Shown one piece after another: positions 34,276 through 45,417 of a DNA stretch of 64,000 bases. Source of the stretch: Corythucha ciliata (Eukaryota; Arthropoda; Insecta; Hemiptera; Tingidae). The stretch is from assembly GCA_038030265.1 (NCBI GenBank), contig CM075938.1:43579189-43643188 (forward strand), read 5' to 3'. The notes beneath the pieces were generated by a model. That model saw nothing but the letters and a program-made list of their open reading frames with translations, was not told the DNA's origin and did not search any database. Both the position numbers and the translations under genes were made by a program. Position 1 is the stretch's first letter. The number at the start of each line of letters is the position of its first letter.

Positions 34276-37200
34276 ATCGGTGAAACCCCTTGTCTAAAGG
34301 GGATTCTCGACGCGGGAAATCCGAAATTTAAGAAGGGTTTTCGATTAGAAGAGCCTTTGAAGGCGTTCTTACAGTAACACCACTGTTTTCAGGGAGCATG
34401 CGAAAATTTTCCCTCGGACAGCCCTGAAGTCCAACTAGGAAGATTCTCGTTGCGCAATAAGACATGTTGTTCGTAAAGTATCACGTTCACTCATTGGTTG
34501 TTTTGATATTGACGTTGCCTAGATTGAGGTTGCGCAAAATAAATAAATAAAAAAGAAAGGGAGCGTTCATTACTCTTGAATCGCTAATTCAACCACCTTT
34601 CCGTCCTCAATTTGTTCACGGGATTGGCTATTTACGACACAATACGCGACACAACCTTCAATTTATTAATATTTATCTCTGCACATTATTCCCCTCGATT
34701 AAAAAATACTGTGGCAAAAACACTCTTCCATGCTCGTTAATGCTCCACCTTCTACCGCTACCATCATTTTCACCGGAAAGGTCTACACACTCACACGTTT
34801 CTCCTTGTCTTATTCACCCTTCCTTTATTTCATCTCTAACTTTTCAGACGCTACATTTTCGTTGGCGAAACAATTCTGTCCCACGCATGAGACCGCCGTT
34901 CTCTCTGGTTCTCCGTTTCGCTTAACTTTTTAAAAATTATGACGCCCTCGAGTGCCACATATATAACAGAGCACCCCCCTTCTTTATGCTATACCATCAC
35001 CATTGGCTCTAAACACCAAAACCCCTTGGTTTCTGAATTGCCATTTTGCTTCTCTCTCGCATGAGCGCGGACCACCCTGGAGTTTTCGTGGTTTTAAGAC
35101 GTGAGGAATGGTGATGAGAGTGAAAATTTATGAAGTGAAAATTCACAAGCCCATGGAGTAGGATATTCTTTTTGCAGCTAGCGGAGTGGTTGTGCGTGAT
35201 TTCTTTCGTGAGATAACACAAAAATAAACCCGTAAAACGTTACCTGGCTTGAAACATACCTAATAATTTCCAAGGACATATGACACAAGGGGTAACACCA
35301 TTGTATACTTGGAACACAAAAAAAAGGAAACGTTTATCCTGTTTTTTAACACCTGTGGGTTTTCTTTTTACTCTCCCCAGCAACATCTTCTCATGGTCAA
35401 AAAATATGTATTTATGTATTCCATGGGGGTTTTTATTGTTTCTTTGGTACAGCGAAAAGCTCATTAACCCCGGGCTTAGGTTCATTTTTCATTGAATCGG
35501 ATATAAGGACAATGGTATGGGCCGAAAAGATTATTCATCTTTTTTTATTTCTTCCCTTCGCGTCCCATTGTCCATCATCTTCTTATCCCTTAACTTATTC
35601 CACGAAGATGTAGATCTTCCCCCAAGTTTTTGCTCATAAAAGACCGCCATAAAAAATAGAGTGAGGTTCTTGGAGGGAAGAATGAAATGACCCTCGAGAC
35701 TGCAGAGCGATGGCGTGGCTGGAGGCTCATCTGAAACACTTGAGCATAATTATGCAATATTTACACACATGTGTATTGTATATTGAAAAAGTTTAGCGGA
35801 AAAGGACCAAGGTTTTTCATTAATTGAAAATGCTGGTAAGAGTGCTCGTGCTTTAATTATTTTAAATCTGTTTTACTGAACTTATTTCAATGCAAGCTTT
35901 TGAATATTACATCTAAAAGGATAACACTGAGTACCTACTGAAATACATTAAATTGAGAGTTTGAAAGACATTTTAAGAAAGGTTAATTGCATTTCTTTTT
36001 CCTTTCCCTTTTCGAGGAGAAACCCGTTAGGAATAAACTTGTCCCATCGCAGGGGTCTATTCATTTTCATCTAGTCGTCCCAGACATAATTATTAATCTT
36101 CTTTATTCAAAAATAAAAATCTCATCACGTAGCGGTAATAGCTAGTCATTATTGCATAGCTTTCATCACTGAAAGGATAAAGCGTAAAAAAGCTTTCCGT
36201 CGTTCCCGATGAAGCTGAAGATTTGAAGTCGGGAGCCTTGCAGGTGAGTAGAGGAATATATAATTCCAAAGAGTTCATTGTAGCAGCGTAATGAAATTCC
36301 ATAAACTCCCCCCTCTCCCCCCTCCCACCAACTACTCTTACTTGTGAGATAAAACTGTAAAACAGTATAGCGAAAAGTCCCTAACGCCATTCATTTTATC
36401 GCAAACAACCCATTCATTCCTTGAAATGTGACACAGTTTGAGACACCAACTGTTCGTATTTTACCAACAAAACTCCTTAGGACTGGAAAATCTGCAGACT
36501 GGAAAGAGGAAAGGTTGTCGTATAGGGGTGGACAATAATTCTCTTCAAAGCTGACAATGAGATTTACAGCTTTGAAAATTGGGATAACCTCATGAATATT
36601 TTCAACAAGGAAAAGGGACGTTTATCAAAAAGAAGTTATTTATAGCAAAACTTATAATGAGATGACTTTTGTTGGATTTTTTAAAAACTTGAATCAAGAG
36701 AATTTTTCGAGCCTTTGAAATTCCTCATAAACGTGAGGTTATTATAGATAAACCTCTCTTTTATCCATTCTGATTTTTTTTTTGAATTTACATTGTTTTT
36801 ACTTATTTGAGTCCCGTCAAATTGATGGTGTAACCGAGTTAACACTGGGGCGGATTCTCATTAGCTCTTCTTCCTGAAGGTTTTCTAAAGTAATTTACCG
36901 GGGAGGGTATTCGGAAAATGGGGTAAATGGATGAGAGAGGAGGGATAGGACTCTTGGCTTTATTAAAATTACGTTCGATTTATAGGTGTATTACGTTGTT
37001 CGAATTGTTTAAATTAACAGTTAACTCTGACAGGGATTAAGTGTTAAATGGAGCTGGCATTATTAAATTTCGAGGGAGAAATAATGGAGAGAGAATGAGG
37101 AAATAAACCGAAGAAAAGAAAATTAAATACAATGAAAGTTTCTATTCAAACAATTGACTTCCTTTTAAATTGTTTACTGTCTCGTATTGTTCAGAAAGAC

Positions 37201-38435
37201 TCAACTAACCGCATAAAACTATCTAGAAAGGCGTATTATAGCAGAGTCAAGGGAGGAACATTTAATTCACAGTTCACACTCAGAATTTCAACAATATTCA
37301 TTTACGTCAAAACTGAACACTTATAAAATATCAAAATACTTGTATAACAGCAATGCGCTTTTCACTGGTTTCCCCAACCTTAATATCTCTGTGAAACCCC
37401 AACTAATTTTACGTTTTCTAATGCCGATTAAAAGCTTACAACAAAATGGGCATGTGTTTTTTGTTTTTTTACAACAATAAATGCCCGATCGATTTGATTG
37501 AGTGGAAATCGCCTCTGAAAGAAACATAAAAAATTTACCACCCACTAAATATATACAATTTGGCCCATGACTGCAGTTTTTTGCCAATATCATGATAACG
37601 AAGCTTTCGAAGAAACCCAATCAAAATTAGGGAATCTCTATGTGTATAAACTCCGCTAGCATGCAGACCGCAGACATTTAAGTCATGTGTAATATTGTCT
37701 GCCGTCGGTTTACTTGACTCTTGCAGCCAGTTCAGCGTCAAAAGTGAGAGGAAAGAGTATAGCAGGATAAATTTATGAGAAGGTAATAAATGAATAGACG
37801 GTTTCAATGAATAATAAAAATTGAGAGCACCTCAGTTCTCCTACCCTCTTGTATACAAAGTGCTTGCTTAAAACAAATCTTTCCCAAAAGCAATCTTACT
37901 GCCCCTCCCACTTACCACAACTAACCGTTGAAGTCCCCTCTCTTTCTTTTTTTTACTGGTTAACCACGAGAAAATTCTTTCGATTCGTGTTCGTGGGTGG
38001 AGCGTATACATAGGTAAAAAAAAAAAAAAAAAAACACATCCACGCGAATGATGGAATTGTGTATGTGACCCAGGAAGAGAAAATGTGTGGGGGGAAAAAA
38101 AGGAGAAAAAAAAAATTGAATATTTATCAAGGGGTGTACGTGTGTGTTAAAGTGAGAGAAGCAATTTACTGATTTTCAAGTTGCACCGCTCGTGTCGAGA
38201 GATTGGTCGTGGAAGGGGGAAAGGCCGGTGTGGGTATATAGTGGAAAATATTAAAAAACATCTCCTTCCTCCGAGCGCGCACACCCTCGAGCAGAGTAGA
38301 GCAACCACAACCAATCCTGAAAGGCCACTGAATCCCGTGCACACGTTTTATACTAATTGGAGAGCGCAATAGCCCTGCAGATACCACTTAAAATTACAGC
38401 CATTTTTTATTTTTACTCTTCCACCACCAATACGA
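34276..38435. other. Long AT-rich intergenic region, no supported gene
   Basis: I see no convincing exon. A perfect donor-like CAG|GTGAGT occurs at 36243/36244 but no acceptor-bounded frame matches it. An A-run lies at 38017-38034 and pyrimidine-rich patches near 34740-34860. Frames of up to 99 codons (37321-37620, minus) look random. Confidence 0.45.
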
Positions 38436-38562
38436 TATAAATAGGGAATCCTCATACTAATTTATAATTCGTTACTTACTCACTTCACACGCATGTTTAT
38501 TCATCCTAAATCATCTCAATTTTATTGTGAAGATTTTTTATTTGTAAACGAAGCTCTTTGGC

Positions 38563-38591
<29 letters not shown>
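38436..38591 (+). promoter_or_regulatory. TATA-like box followed by a short frame and A-run
   Basis: TATAAATAGG at 38436-38445 is a good TATA box. Some 55 bases further on, ATG opens a 24-codon frame (MFIHPKSSQFYCEDF...) that ends in TAA, directly followed by a run of about 27 A. This could be a short transcription unit or the end of a retroposed copy; no other support exists. Confidence 0.2.
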
Positions 38592-38593
<2 letters not shown>

Positions 38594-38705
38594 TTTTCTT
38601 TCGACCTAGTAGCACGTTCTTTGTATATCAATTACTCCCTGAGAACACGTTCGCTTAGAAGATGTCGTCTGCACCCAATTTCTTCGCTTTAATAAAAATC
38701 AAAGC

Positions 38706-38735
38706 AGTTTTTCACCCAGTTAGAGGGCATCCTCA
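38706..38735 (-). other. Hammerhead-like motif at the LINE block boundary
   Basis: On the minus strand CTGAGGATGCCC is followed by TCTAAC and TGGGTGAAAAAC. CTGAGGA matches the hammerhead CTGANGA box, and the GCCC/GGGT pair could form stem II ahead of GAAA. The duplicate at 44357 keeps only the first part. Confidence 0.3.
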
Positions 38736-38767
38736 GTGGTGAAAATAAATACAAGTGCTTTTTAGGC

Positions 38768-38925
38768 CGAACCGATCGCACCCTGGTACGTCAGAAACGT
38801 CAACATCCACCGGGAAGTAATCAAGTCCATGATAAACAATATGCACTTCAGACTTTCTAATCATCCAACACCTGTATTCGAAAACTTGCTAACTCTGTGG
38901 GGCAACAATCAGCCCAGGCGTTAAA
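38768..38925 (+). pseudogene. Jockey-clade LINE ORF2 C-terminal fragment
   Basis: The plus strand can be read APWYVRNVNIHREVIKSMIN followed by NMHFRLSNHPTPVFENLL. This is the pattern (PW.VRN..IHR......H..R...HP.P....LL) of the extreme C-terminus of Jockey-like ORF2 proteins. The rest of ORF2 is missing. The same fragment occurs in copy B at about 44398-44555. Confidence 0.6.
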
Positions 38926-39412
38926 TCGAAAAAGAGCTCCAGACTTACGACTGCACGAACGATGAGATAAACTGATAGCAACCACACAAAATACAACAAA
39001 TATTATACAAAATACTATTCAAATCTAAGAGTAAAAACAACTACCAATGAAACTCTCACACACGTGCCACTCACACAAGAAAAAATAAAATTATTACTGA
39101 ATATTAAAAGTTATTCTAATAATAATGAAGACAAACAAACAAACAAAAATCACGTTAGCAGACGTTTGCACACGTTTCCCCTCTCACCAGGGGGGACTTG
39201 CGGCCGCGCGATCGACAGCCCTAAAGTCCCAGTGCATGCGGACTTTTTGGGAAGCTCTGGAGTCGAGACAATATGCAAAATCCAATGGCCTTGTAAAACA
39301 TTTAAGCCTCCTTCACATGCGGGCTTTGGTAAAGCTGAGCTGATGTGGGCGGCAAGTTCTGGCTTTGGGCTGTGCCGGCTTGAGCCCTTCACATTGGGGC
39401 GGTGGACGAAGC

Positions 39413-40851
39413 CAGTGGCGAATGCTGGTTCGAAAGGCAGGGCAAGCGGTAAAGGACCAAAATCGGGCATCCAAAGAAATAAAAATGACGTTTCAATTTT
39501 CAAAATATGTTACCTGAACACGTTCCCAGCGAGTTTATTAATTAGATAATAAGTATAAAGATTAGGCGTTCAACAAGATGTGTGTTGATACGAAAATCAG
39601 TGAAAACATGTCCAGACAATTAACCAGATCAATTTTCAGACTTGAAAATTAGTCAACTGCATTGATAGTAAATTTGGTAATTCGAATAATGAAATTCCAG
39701 AAAAGGCTCATTGCCCCTGAAGCAGTCTGAAGAATGATTCAGACAGAGATGTTCCCAACTTTTTCTGGTCGAATCTGATAATTCATGTTGGCTTTTATGG
39801 GCCATTTTCATAGTCAGTACTTGAATTGAAATTATCCTTATAGTAAGGGTTGTAGAAATATCCTTATAGTATCCTTTTACAGTCCCGCTTAAATAATTTT
39901 GTTTGAAAGATACTCGTGCGTGTCACGGCCAGTCACGGTTTTATTTGAAGTGGAGTCCATGGATATGGGGCAAAATCTCCTCGAAATTCTACTAGCTCAC
40001 AAGCATTAATATTATTATTATTTATTTTTTTCAAAAAACAAATAAACGGTTATAATCATGAGGGTATTCTGTAACTTTAAGGTATCGCTGTCGTAATTCT
40101 TATGATTTAATTTATTTTCTTTTAAAATGCAACTAAATCACAGGTGCCTTTTCGGTTTTCGGTTGAAAATCCGACACCTTAAAGTTACAGAACAGTCCCC
40201 ACGGTCAAACACAAGTGGCTACCTCCACGCCACGGACCTCCTCCAACTCGTACACCGAATCAGAAGCAAACAAACAAGGAAGAGCGCTCCACGAGTAAAA
40301 ATGCTGTACTACTTCTGGATACACGACTTGAGGGGTTTGTGAGAAAAGAATCTGAGATCTGAGATGAACAAAAACCAATTTTTGGCATTAAAAGAAAGTC
40401 GATTGGACTCATTTATCGCTTTAATTCAATTAATGAGCTCAATTGGGATAGAAATATTGAAGTAAAACGTCCGAAATATAGCATTTTGGACTTACACTGG
40501 CATCGCCCCTGCAAGCGGAATTCAAACCGCTTCTCCCAACTGAGAGGCCCGCCTTCGTGAATTGTCGGTTTGCCGATCGCTCTGAAGTGCCTCACATCTT
40601 TCTTGTTCATGATGAGAGGGATAATAATTGCTTCCTTCCTATTATTTATTTGGCTTTTAAACAAATAAAATAACGGAATTTGTAAAAAAAAAATCAAAAA
40701 TAATAATTAACAATATTTAAAAAAGCTAAGGTCTTAGTCAACGACGAAACGTTCCAAATTCAAAAAATTACCCACGAAAAAAACTTGAAAATCTCCCCCA
40801 AAATTTAGGGCAAGCGGTGCTTGCCTTGCTTGCTCTGAGGATTCGCCACTG
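39413..40851. mobile_element. Non-autonomous hAT element with exact target duplication
   Basis: The element begins CAGTGGCGAATGCTGG and ends ATTCGCCACTG. It is flanked on both sides by the 8-base direct repeat GACGAAGC (39405-39412 and 40852-40859). Copy B of the surrounding block holds a single GACGAAGC at 45036-45043 with no element, which proves the insertion. Terminal repeats beyond the first 11 bases share a GGCAAGC.GGT box. No transposase is encoded. A 94-codon minus-strand frame (40413-40697) is kept in the partial copy at 45649-45933 but has no recognisable domain. Confidence 0.92.
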
Positions 40852-40859
40852 GACGAAGC

Positions 40860-41238
40860 CACGAACTTCTCGTGCCTACTAGCAGGTAAAGGCTGTTGTT
40901 TGCTGTTTCAATCCTGATTTGCGTTTTTTTTTGTTTTTCGTATTTTTCGAACGAATTTCATCATGAAAGACACTCATTGGTTGCGTTGTAAAACTCATCC
41001 CTTTCTTCAAGCGTTGAGTGCGCCATATTTTCTTACTGTGTGTTCTCTGTATCTTCAAGATACGTCGTGAAGACCAAGTGAGCTTAGAGAACTTTTCCAA
41101 TCCTTGCCCAGTCCAATTGTCATATTGAGTGATACCAACACTCACAATTGTACATGGGGTTATTGTACGGACCATATTCCACCGTGTGTACACAGATCAT
41201 TTTACGCTGATGACTTGGCAATTTTCTTTGAATATACC
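40860..41238 (+). pseudogene. I-type LINE reverse transcriptase fragment (copy A)
   Basis: The tail end can be read PPCVHRSFYADDLAIFFEYT, the catalytic YADD box. The preceding bases are shifted and stop-ridden versions of the RT palm. The copy breaks off at 41238, where the R1-like LINE tail begins. Equivalent pieces lie at 45044-45416 and 46096-46476. Confidence 0.7.
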
Positions 41239-41362
41239 TCTCTCTCTCTCTGCGGAACTCCTTAAGATGTGGCCAGTACCTAGACCTTTTTGCAGGCCTT
41301 TACCTGGCCTGTACCCCATCTTTGGCCCGGATACCGCAACAGAGTCGGTCCCATCGCTCAGC

Positions 41363-42293
41363 TCAACCCGTTAGCCACGGCTGCTGGCCAGCCAGCCGCG
41401 CCCGAGAGAGACCACGCGGAGGTGGGTCTTTTGAGCTGAGGATGCTGGCTTCCGCCATGGACCGAAACCGGACAGGGAAGAGAACCCTGCCCGGGTTGCC
41501 CAAGTAGGGAACCCTACTCAAGCATGGCCGGTCCCAGCCCTCTTCGATCCAGCCAGGAGCGGGAGAAGGCCAGGAGGCGGCCATACGCCCGCCGGTCTCG
41601 GACAAGAGCCGAGTCTTCCGGCGGGCCTCCACTCCCCCATGTCGCCCGCCGCAGATCCCTGTGGATCTGTGCAGCGACGAAGCACATGGTCGGCGGTCTC
41701 CTTCCTCGACACCACAAGGGCATGTTGGAGAGTCCCGCCGCCGGAAGAACCACAACTTGGCGTTAAACGAGCCATGTCCAGTCAGGATTTGCATGGCAGC
41801 GTGCTCAAGGGTGAACCACTTGGCCGCTGCCAAGTGGGTGCTGACTAGGTCGTCAAGGAGGCGGAGGCCCCATGCGGCCCCCCACTCTTCGGGCAAGAGA
41901 CCGAGGCGCTCTGCCCAATCTTCACGGCACCGTACCCAGTCCAAGTTTCCCTGAACCAGGCGGCGCCCGTGAACCCATGCGTCGAGCAGGAGGTCCGCAG
42001 GAGGTATCCCCGCCAGCACCTGAAGCGCGTCGGAACTGACAGTCCGGTACGCCATGGTCACCCTTACCAAGGCCTGCCGCTGCAAGCTGAGGACCTTCGC
42101 CCTCTGAGCTTTCGTGGGCCGGTGCCACCACCACGTTGCACCGTACAGCAGGGTAGGTACGAATACCGCCCTGAAGTAACGAGCTCGGCAGTGGAAGTTC
42201 GTGCCCCATACGTTTCCCCCCACTGACCTAAAGAGGGCAAAGGTCCTCTCTAGCTTCCCCGCAACCGCCTCTAGCTGCGGGGTCGCTGTCCTC
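41363..42293 (-). pseudogene. R1-like LINE ORF2, downstream half
   Basis: A long minus-strand frame (nominally 42412-41363) is LINE-derived from about 42293 on; its first 40 residues come from the inserted transposon. It covers the thumb region and the start of the C-terminal CCHC segment. After CPCGVEEGDRRP a frameshift ends the family resemblance, and the expected HVL-type motif is read in another frame (41775-41518). Confidence 0.75.
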
Positions 42294-42577
42294 CACTGGG
42301 AGAAAAAACAGCTCAAAACTCGGTTGAATTTAACTGAGCTTACTTGGTTAATAATTTGCACCCGAGTAAGTTCGGTCGTTTTAACCTGGTACCATTTTCC
42401 GGTTAAACACAATTTCTAACCGAGTTTGATTTTAACCAAGTATTTTGGCAGATTCAACCTAGTAGATGTGCTCGGTTAAATCAAGTTGATTACTTGGTCA
42501 AAAATTTGCACCCGAGTCATTTCATCATCAACCAAGTAGCTTGGTAAAAAGTATTCAACCAAATCATAACATTATTA

Positions 42578-42703
42578 ACCGAGTTACTCGGTCATATTAT
42601 ACCGAGTTAGTCGGTCATATTACACCAAGTTACTCGGTCATATTATACCGAGTTACTTGGTTATATTATACCGAGTTACTCGGTCATATTATACCGAGTA
42701 ACC
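42578..42703. repeat. Five tandem 23 bp units in the CMC-like subterminal zone
   Basis: Units of exactly 23 bases start at 42578, 42601, 42624, 42647 and 42670, then a partial one. Each has ACCGAGTTACTCGGT followed by CATATTAT. The unit contains its own palindrome (ACCGAGT..ACTCGGT), the likely binding word of a transposase. Confidence 0.85.
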
Positions 42704-42909
42704 ACGGTTGTTTTTCTCCGACTCACTCGGCTGTTTTAACAGAAATGACCTAGCCAAGCTTGGTAAAAAATAACCAATCTCACTAGGTTTCTTGTCATTT
42801 TCTTGCTCGGTTGTTGCAATGAATTAACCGTACCTTCTCTATAATGAAGGTATTAAAGCGAACAAGGAATTGCATTATTAACCAGCAATAATTTCGTTTG
42901 CAGAAGTTG

Positions 42910-43209
42910 CTAAATATGTTCACATTTATTCAGGTAACTTTGATGAAACACATATAAAAGCCTTTGAAAACAAATATCGACCGCTTCTAAAATGTTGTCG
43001 AATGAATATAAGAAACCATCTGTAACGACGTAGGCTTGCCTGACTGATTCCCAGCTGTCTTCTGCTGGAGAAGAATGGTTGAATTCCCAAAACTGCTCGC
43101 TCCCGGTCTCTTGGTTCTCTCCGTTATTGAGTGCGTAATCCGTTATACGAACTCGTCTACCTTCGTTTTGTTGTTTGAAAGGTAGATCAAATAGACAGCA
43201 GTATTTCAT
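42910..43209 (-). CDS. Unknown 99-residue frame inside the CMC-like element
   Basis: The frame starts MKYCCLFDLPFKQQNEGRRV and continues with EQFWEFNHSSPAEDSW and YVVTDGFLYSFDNI, ending in TAG at 42910. Composition is protein-like and mixed in character, unlike random AT-rich frames. No family was recognised. It lies downstream of the candidate exons at 43529-43327 and could be the terminal exon of a captured host gene or of an element-encoded accessory gene. Confidence 0.35.
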   Translation of the reverse strand: MKYCCLFDLPFKQQNEGRRVRITDYALNNGENQETGSEQFWEFNHSSPAEDSWESVRQAYVVTDGFLYSFDNILEAVDICFQRLLYVFHQSYLNKCEHI

Positions 43210-43462
43210 CGCGACGCCTTTTTTGGATGCTCAATTTACTTCCGAGAACTACCTACGTATAGGGCAGGAACAGACAGGCTTCAAATAATTTCAATGCAAG
43301 TTAAAAAGTAAGGAAAAATTGCTCACCGCTGAGAGGCTCATCAGGCATGAGGGCTAAGCTCTGCTACTGGTTTAAACCGAAGTTATAGTCCTATAAATTA
43401 TTATATAATAATTAAAAATGGAAACCTAAAAAAACATGCGACAGTAAAAAAAAATTGCTTAC

Positions 43463-43529
43463 CTGTAATTTCCTTAATTTCCGCTTCAGTAATTTTCCAC
43501 TCTCGAAGTAAATCGGCTACGTCGGTCAT
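43463..43529 (-). CDS. Candidate first exon inside the CMC-like element
   Basis: On the minus strand ATG at 43529 opens 22 codons (MTDVADLLREWKITEAEIKE...) that end at a consensus donor ACAG|GTAAGC (43463/43462). The peptide has the look of a SAM-domain start, which is an impression only. A possible tiny second exon (43353-43327, ending AGCG|GTGAGC) would continue it in frame. A later 99-codon frame (43209-42910) may be the last exon, but the junction is not clean. Confidence 0.35.
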
Positions 43530-44110
43530 TGTTATTATGATGAAATTGGCACAGTATAGATGGAACCCTGCTATTTTTATTTAACCACTCATCACTGAAC
43601 GAGCACTGACTAGCCCGAATCCGACTGATGCAATACGAAAACCAACTAGACACGTGCTACTCGGTAGTTTTGTTTCCCGCCTTCTAGCCTACTTGGTCAG
43701 CTGAAATTAACGGTCGTTTCCACTAGGTCAAAACATCGTGTGAGCAGCCTTATTCATTCATTTTCTAACCGAGTCGACTGGGTTTGTTGTACCATAACCT
43801 GTTTACTCGGTAAAATCATCCGAAGGTCACTGAGAAGTAGTGGGGATTATTCTCTTACTCGGGTAACGCAGTCGCCTCGCTGTCTTTAACCGAGTGCCAC
43901 GGACTCGGTTGGTGCCTTATTTAACCAGATACTCGGTTATTATTCGTGTGATTCACAGGTCCACTCGGTCATCACGGCTTATTGTGGCCTAGAACTCGGT
44001 CAGTATTTGATTCAACGCAGTTAGACGGTCATTACTTGGTCAAAAAGTTCGTTTAACCCAACCAAGTATTCACTTTGACCGTGCCAAAAAACCGACTCGT
44101 TTTCCCAGTG

Positions 44111-44356
44111 TCCCCGGGTTAATCTCGACCCCTAGGTAGCGGCCCTGCCGTTCCCCCACAAGGCGTGATCCCCGATAGCGCACCACCAGGGGGCTACCCA
44201 GCGAGAGACGACCCCGCATTAGGACCATTTGGGTCTTCGGCACAGCGAGAGCCAGTTTGACCGCCCCGCACCATTCGTCCACGACCCGCAACAGCCGATC
44301 GATCTCCCGACCGGCCTCGTCCCGGGAGCGCGCCGCGACAACAACTCTTTGAATGG
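44111..44356 (-). pseudogene. R1-like LINE ORF2, upstream half
   Basis: This minus-strand part reads IQRVVVAARSRDEAGREIDR and LALAVPKTQMVLMRG, ending GRYLGVEINPG at the transposon insertion. It begins directly after the expected catalytic box, where the element is truncated against copy B of the duplicated block. Confidence 0.75.
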
Positions 44357-45416
44357 GCATCCTCAGTGGTGAAAATAAATACAAGTGCTTTTTAGGCCGA
44401 ACCGATCGCACCCTGGTACGTCAGAAACGTCAACATCCACCGGGAAGTAATCAAGTCCATGATAAACAATATGCACTTGAGACTTTCTAATCATCCACCA
44501 CCTGTATTCGAAAACTTGCTAACTCTGTGGGGCAACAATCAGCCCAGGCGTTAAATCGAAAAAGAGCTCCAGACTTACGACTGCACGAACGATGAGATAA
44601 ACTGTGATAGCAACCACACAAAATACAACAAAATATTATACAAAATACTATTCAAATCTAAGAGTAAAAACAACTACCAATGAAACTCTCACACACGTGC
44701 CACTCACACAAGAAAAAATAAAATTATTACTGAATACTAAAAGTTATTCTAATAATAATGAAGACAAACAAACAAAAATCACGTTAGCAGACGTTTGCAC
44801 ACGTTTCCCCTCTCACCAGGGGGGACTTGCGGCCGCGCGATCGACAGCCCTAAAGTCCCAGTGCATGCGGACTTTCTTTGGGAAGCTCTGGAGCCGAGAC
44901 AATATGCAAAATCCAATGGCCTTGTAAAACATTTAAGCCTCCTTCACATGCGGGCTTTGGTAAAGCTGAGCTGATGTGGGCTGCAAGTTCTGGCTTTGGG
45001 CTGTGCCGGCTTGAGCCCTTCACATTGGGCCGGTGGACGAAGCCGCGAACTTCTCGTGCCGACTAGCAGGTAAAGGCTGTTGTTTGCTGTTTCAATCCTG
45101 ATTTGCGTTTTTTTTTTTGTATTTTTCGAACGAATTTCATCATGAAAGACACTCATTGGTTGCGTTGTAAAACTCATCCCTTTCTTCAAGCGTTGAGTGC
45201 GCCATATTTTCTTACTGTGTGTTCTCTGTATCTTCAAGATACGTCGTGAAGACCAAGTGAGCTTAGAGAACTTTTCCAATCCTTGCCCAGTCCAATTGTC
45301 ATATTGAGTGATACCAACACTCACAATTGTACATGGGGTTATTGTACGGACCATATTCCACCGTGTGTACACAGATCATTTTACGCTGATGACTTGGCAA
45401 TTTTCTTTGAATATAC
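44357..45416 (+). repeat. Duplicated LINE-derived block, copy B (empty hAT site)
   Basis: This copy starts at the same base phrase as copy A and runs past the hAT target with a single GACGAAGC at 45036-45043. It ends at TTGAATATACC, after which three shared bases (AAG) join it to the middle of a hAT copy that begins at about 45418. Confidence 0.8.
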
Positions 45417-45417
45417 C

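Larger units (their letters stand above)
38727..41238 (+). repeat. Duplicated LINE-derived block, copy A (contains a hAT insertion)
   Basis: The block starts GGCATCCTCAGTGGTG and ends TTGAATATACC. Without the hAT insertion at 39413-40851 it matches copy B (44357-45416) almost base for base. Its right third (40860-41238) is also matched by copy C (46096-46476). It consists of a Jockey-type LINE 3' end followed by part of an I-type reverse transcriptase. Confidence 0.8.
42294..44110. mobile_element. CACTG-ended (CMC-like) transposon inserted in the R1 LINE
   Basis: Ends are CACTGGGAGAAAA on the left and, inverted, CACTGGGAAAACGAGTCGG on the right. TC flanks both ends, a 2 bp duplication that restores the LINE frame when removed. 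Both subterminal zones (42310-42790 and 43740-44100) are packed with ACTCGGT and ACCGAGT words. The ends resemble CACTGAGAAAAAT of the 1538-4980 element, so both probably belong to one superfamily. The interior holds a gene-like segment (43529-42910, minus) but no transposase I can recognise. Confidence 0.8.
41239..44356 (-). mobile_element. R1-clade LINE, 5' truncated, split by a CMC-like element
   Basis: The sense strand is minus. From 44356 down it encodes the region after the RT catalytic box (VVVAARSRDEAGREIDRLLR, then GRYLGVEINPG). It is then interrupted at 44110-42294 by a DNA transposon, and resumes in frame with TATPQLEAVAGKLERTFALF and FVPTLLYGATWWW. A C-terminal part has LTGHGSFNAKLWFFRRRDS and CPCG, like the R1-type element at 16.7 kb. 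The 3' end seems to be a (GA)n tail next to 41239. It is GC-rich compared with its flanks and lacks ORF1, endonuclease and the catalytic box. Confidence 0.75.

Noticed and set aside
36181..36250. Consensus 5' splice site CAG|GTGAGT preceded by a protein-like phrase (VVPDEAEDLKSGALQ)
   Set aside because: The frame is closed by a stop 60 bases upstream and no acceptor restores it; a single donor match is expected by chance.
40490..40600. Possible tRNA T-arm (AGCGG, loop, CCGCT) inside the hAT element, minus strand
   Set aside because: No A box, D arm or acceptor pairing could be found around it.
41322..42226. Several plus-strand GC-rich frames
   Set aside because: They are antisense shadows of the R1-like LINE ORF2 on the minus strand.
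42578..42703. CRISPR-like array because of regular short units
   Set aside because: Units are contiguous, without unique spacers, in a eukaryotic transposon end.
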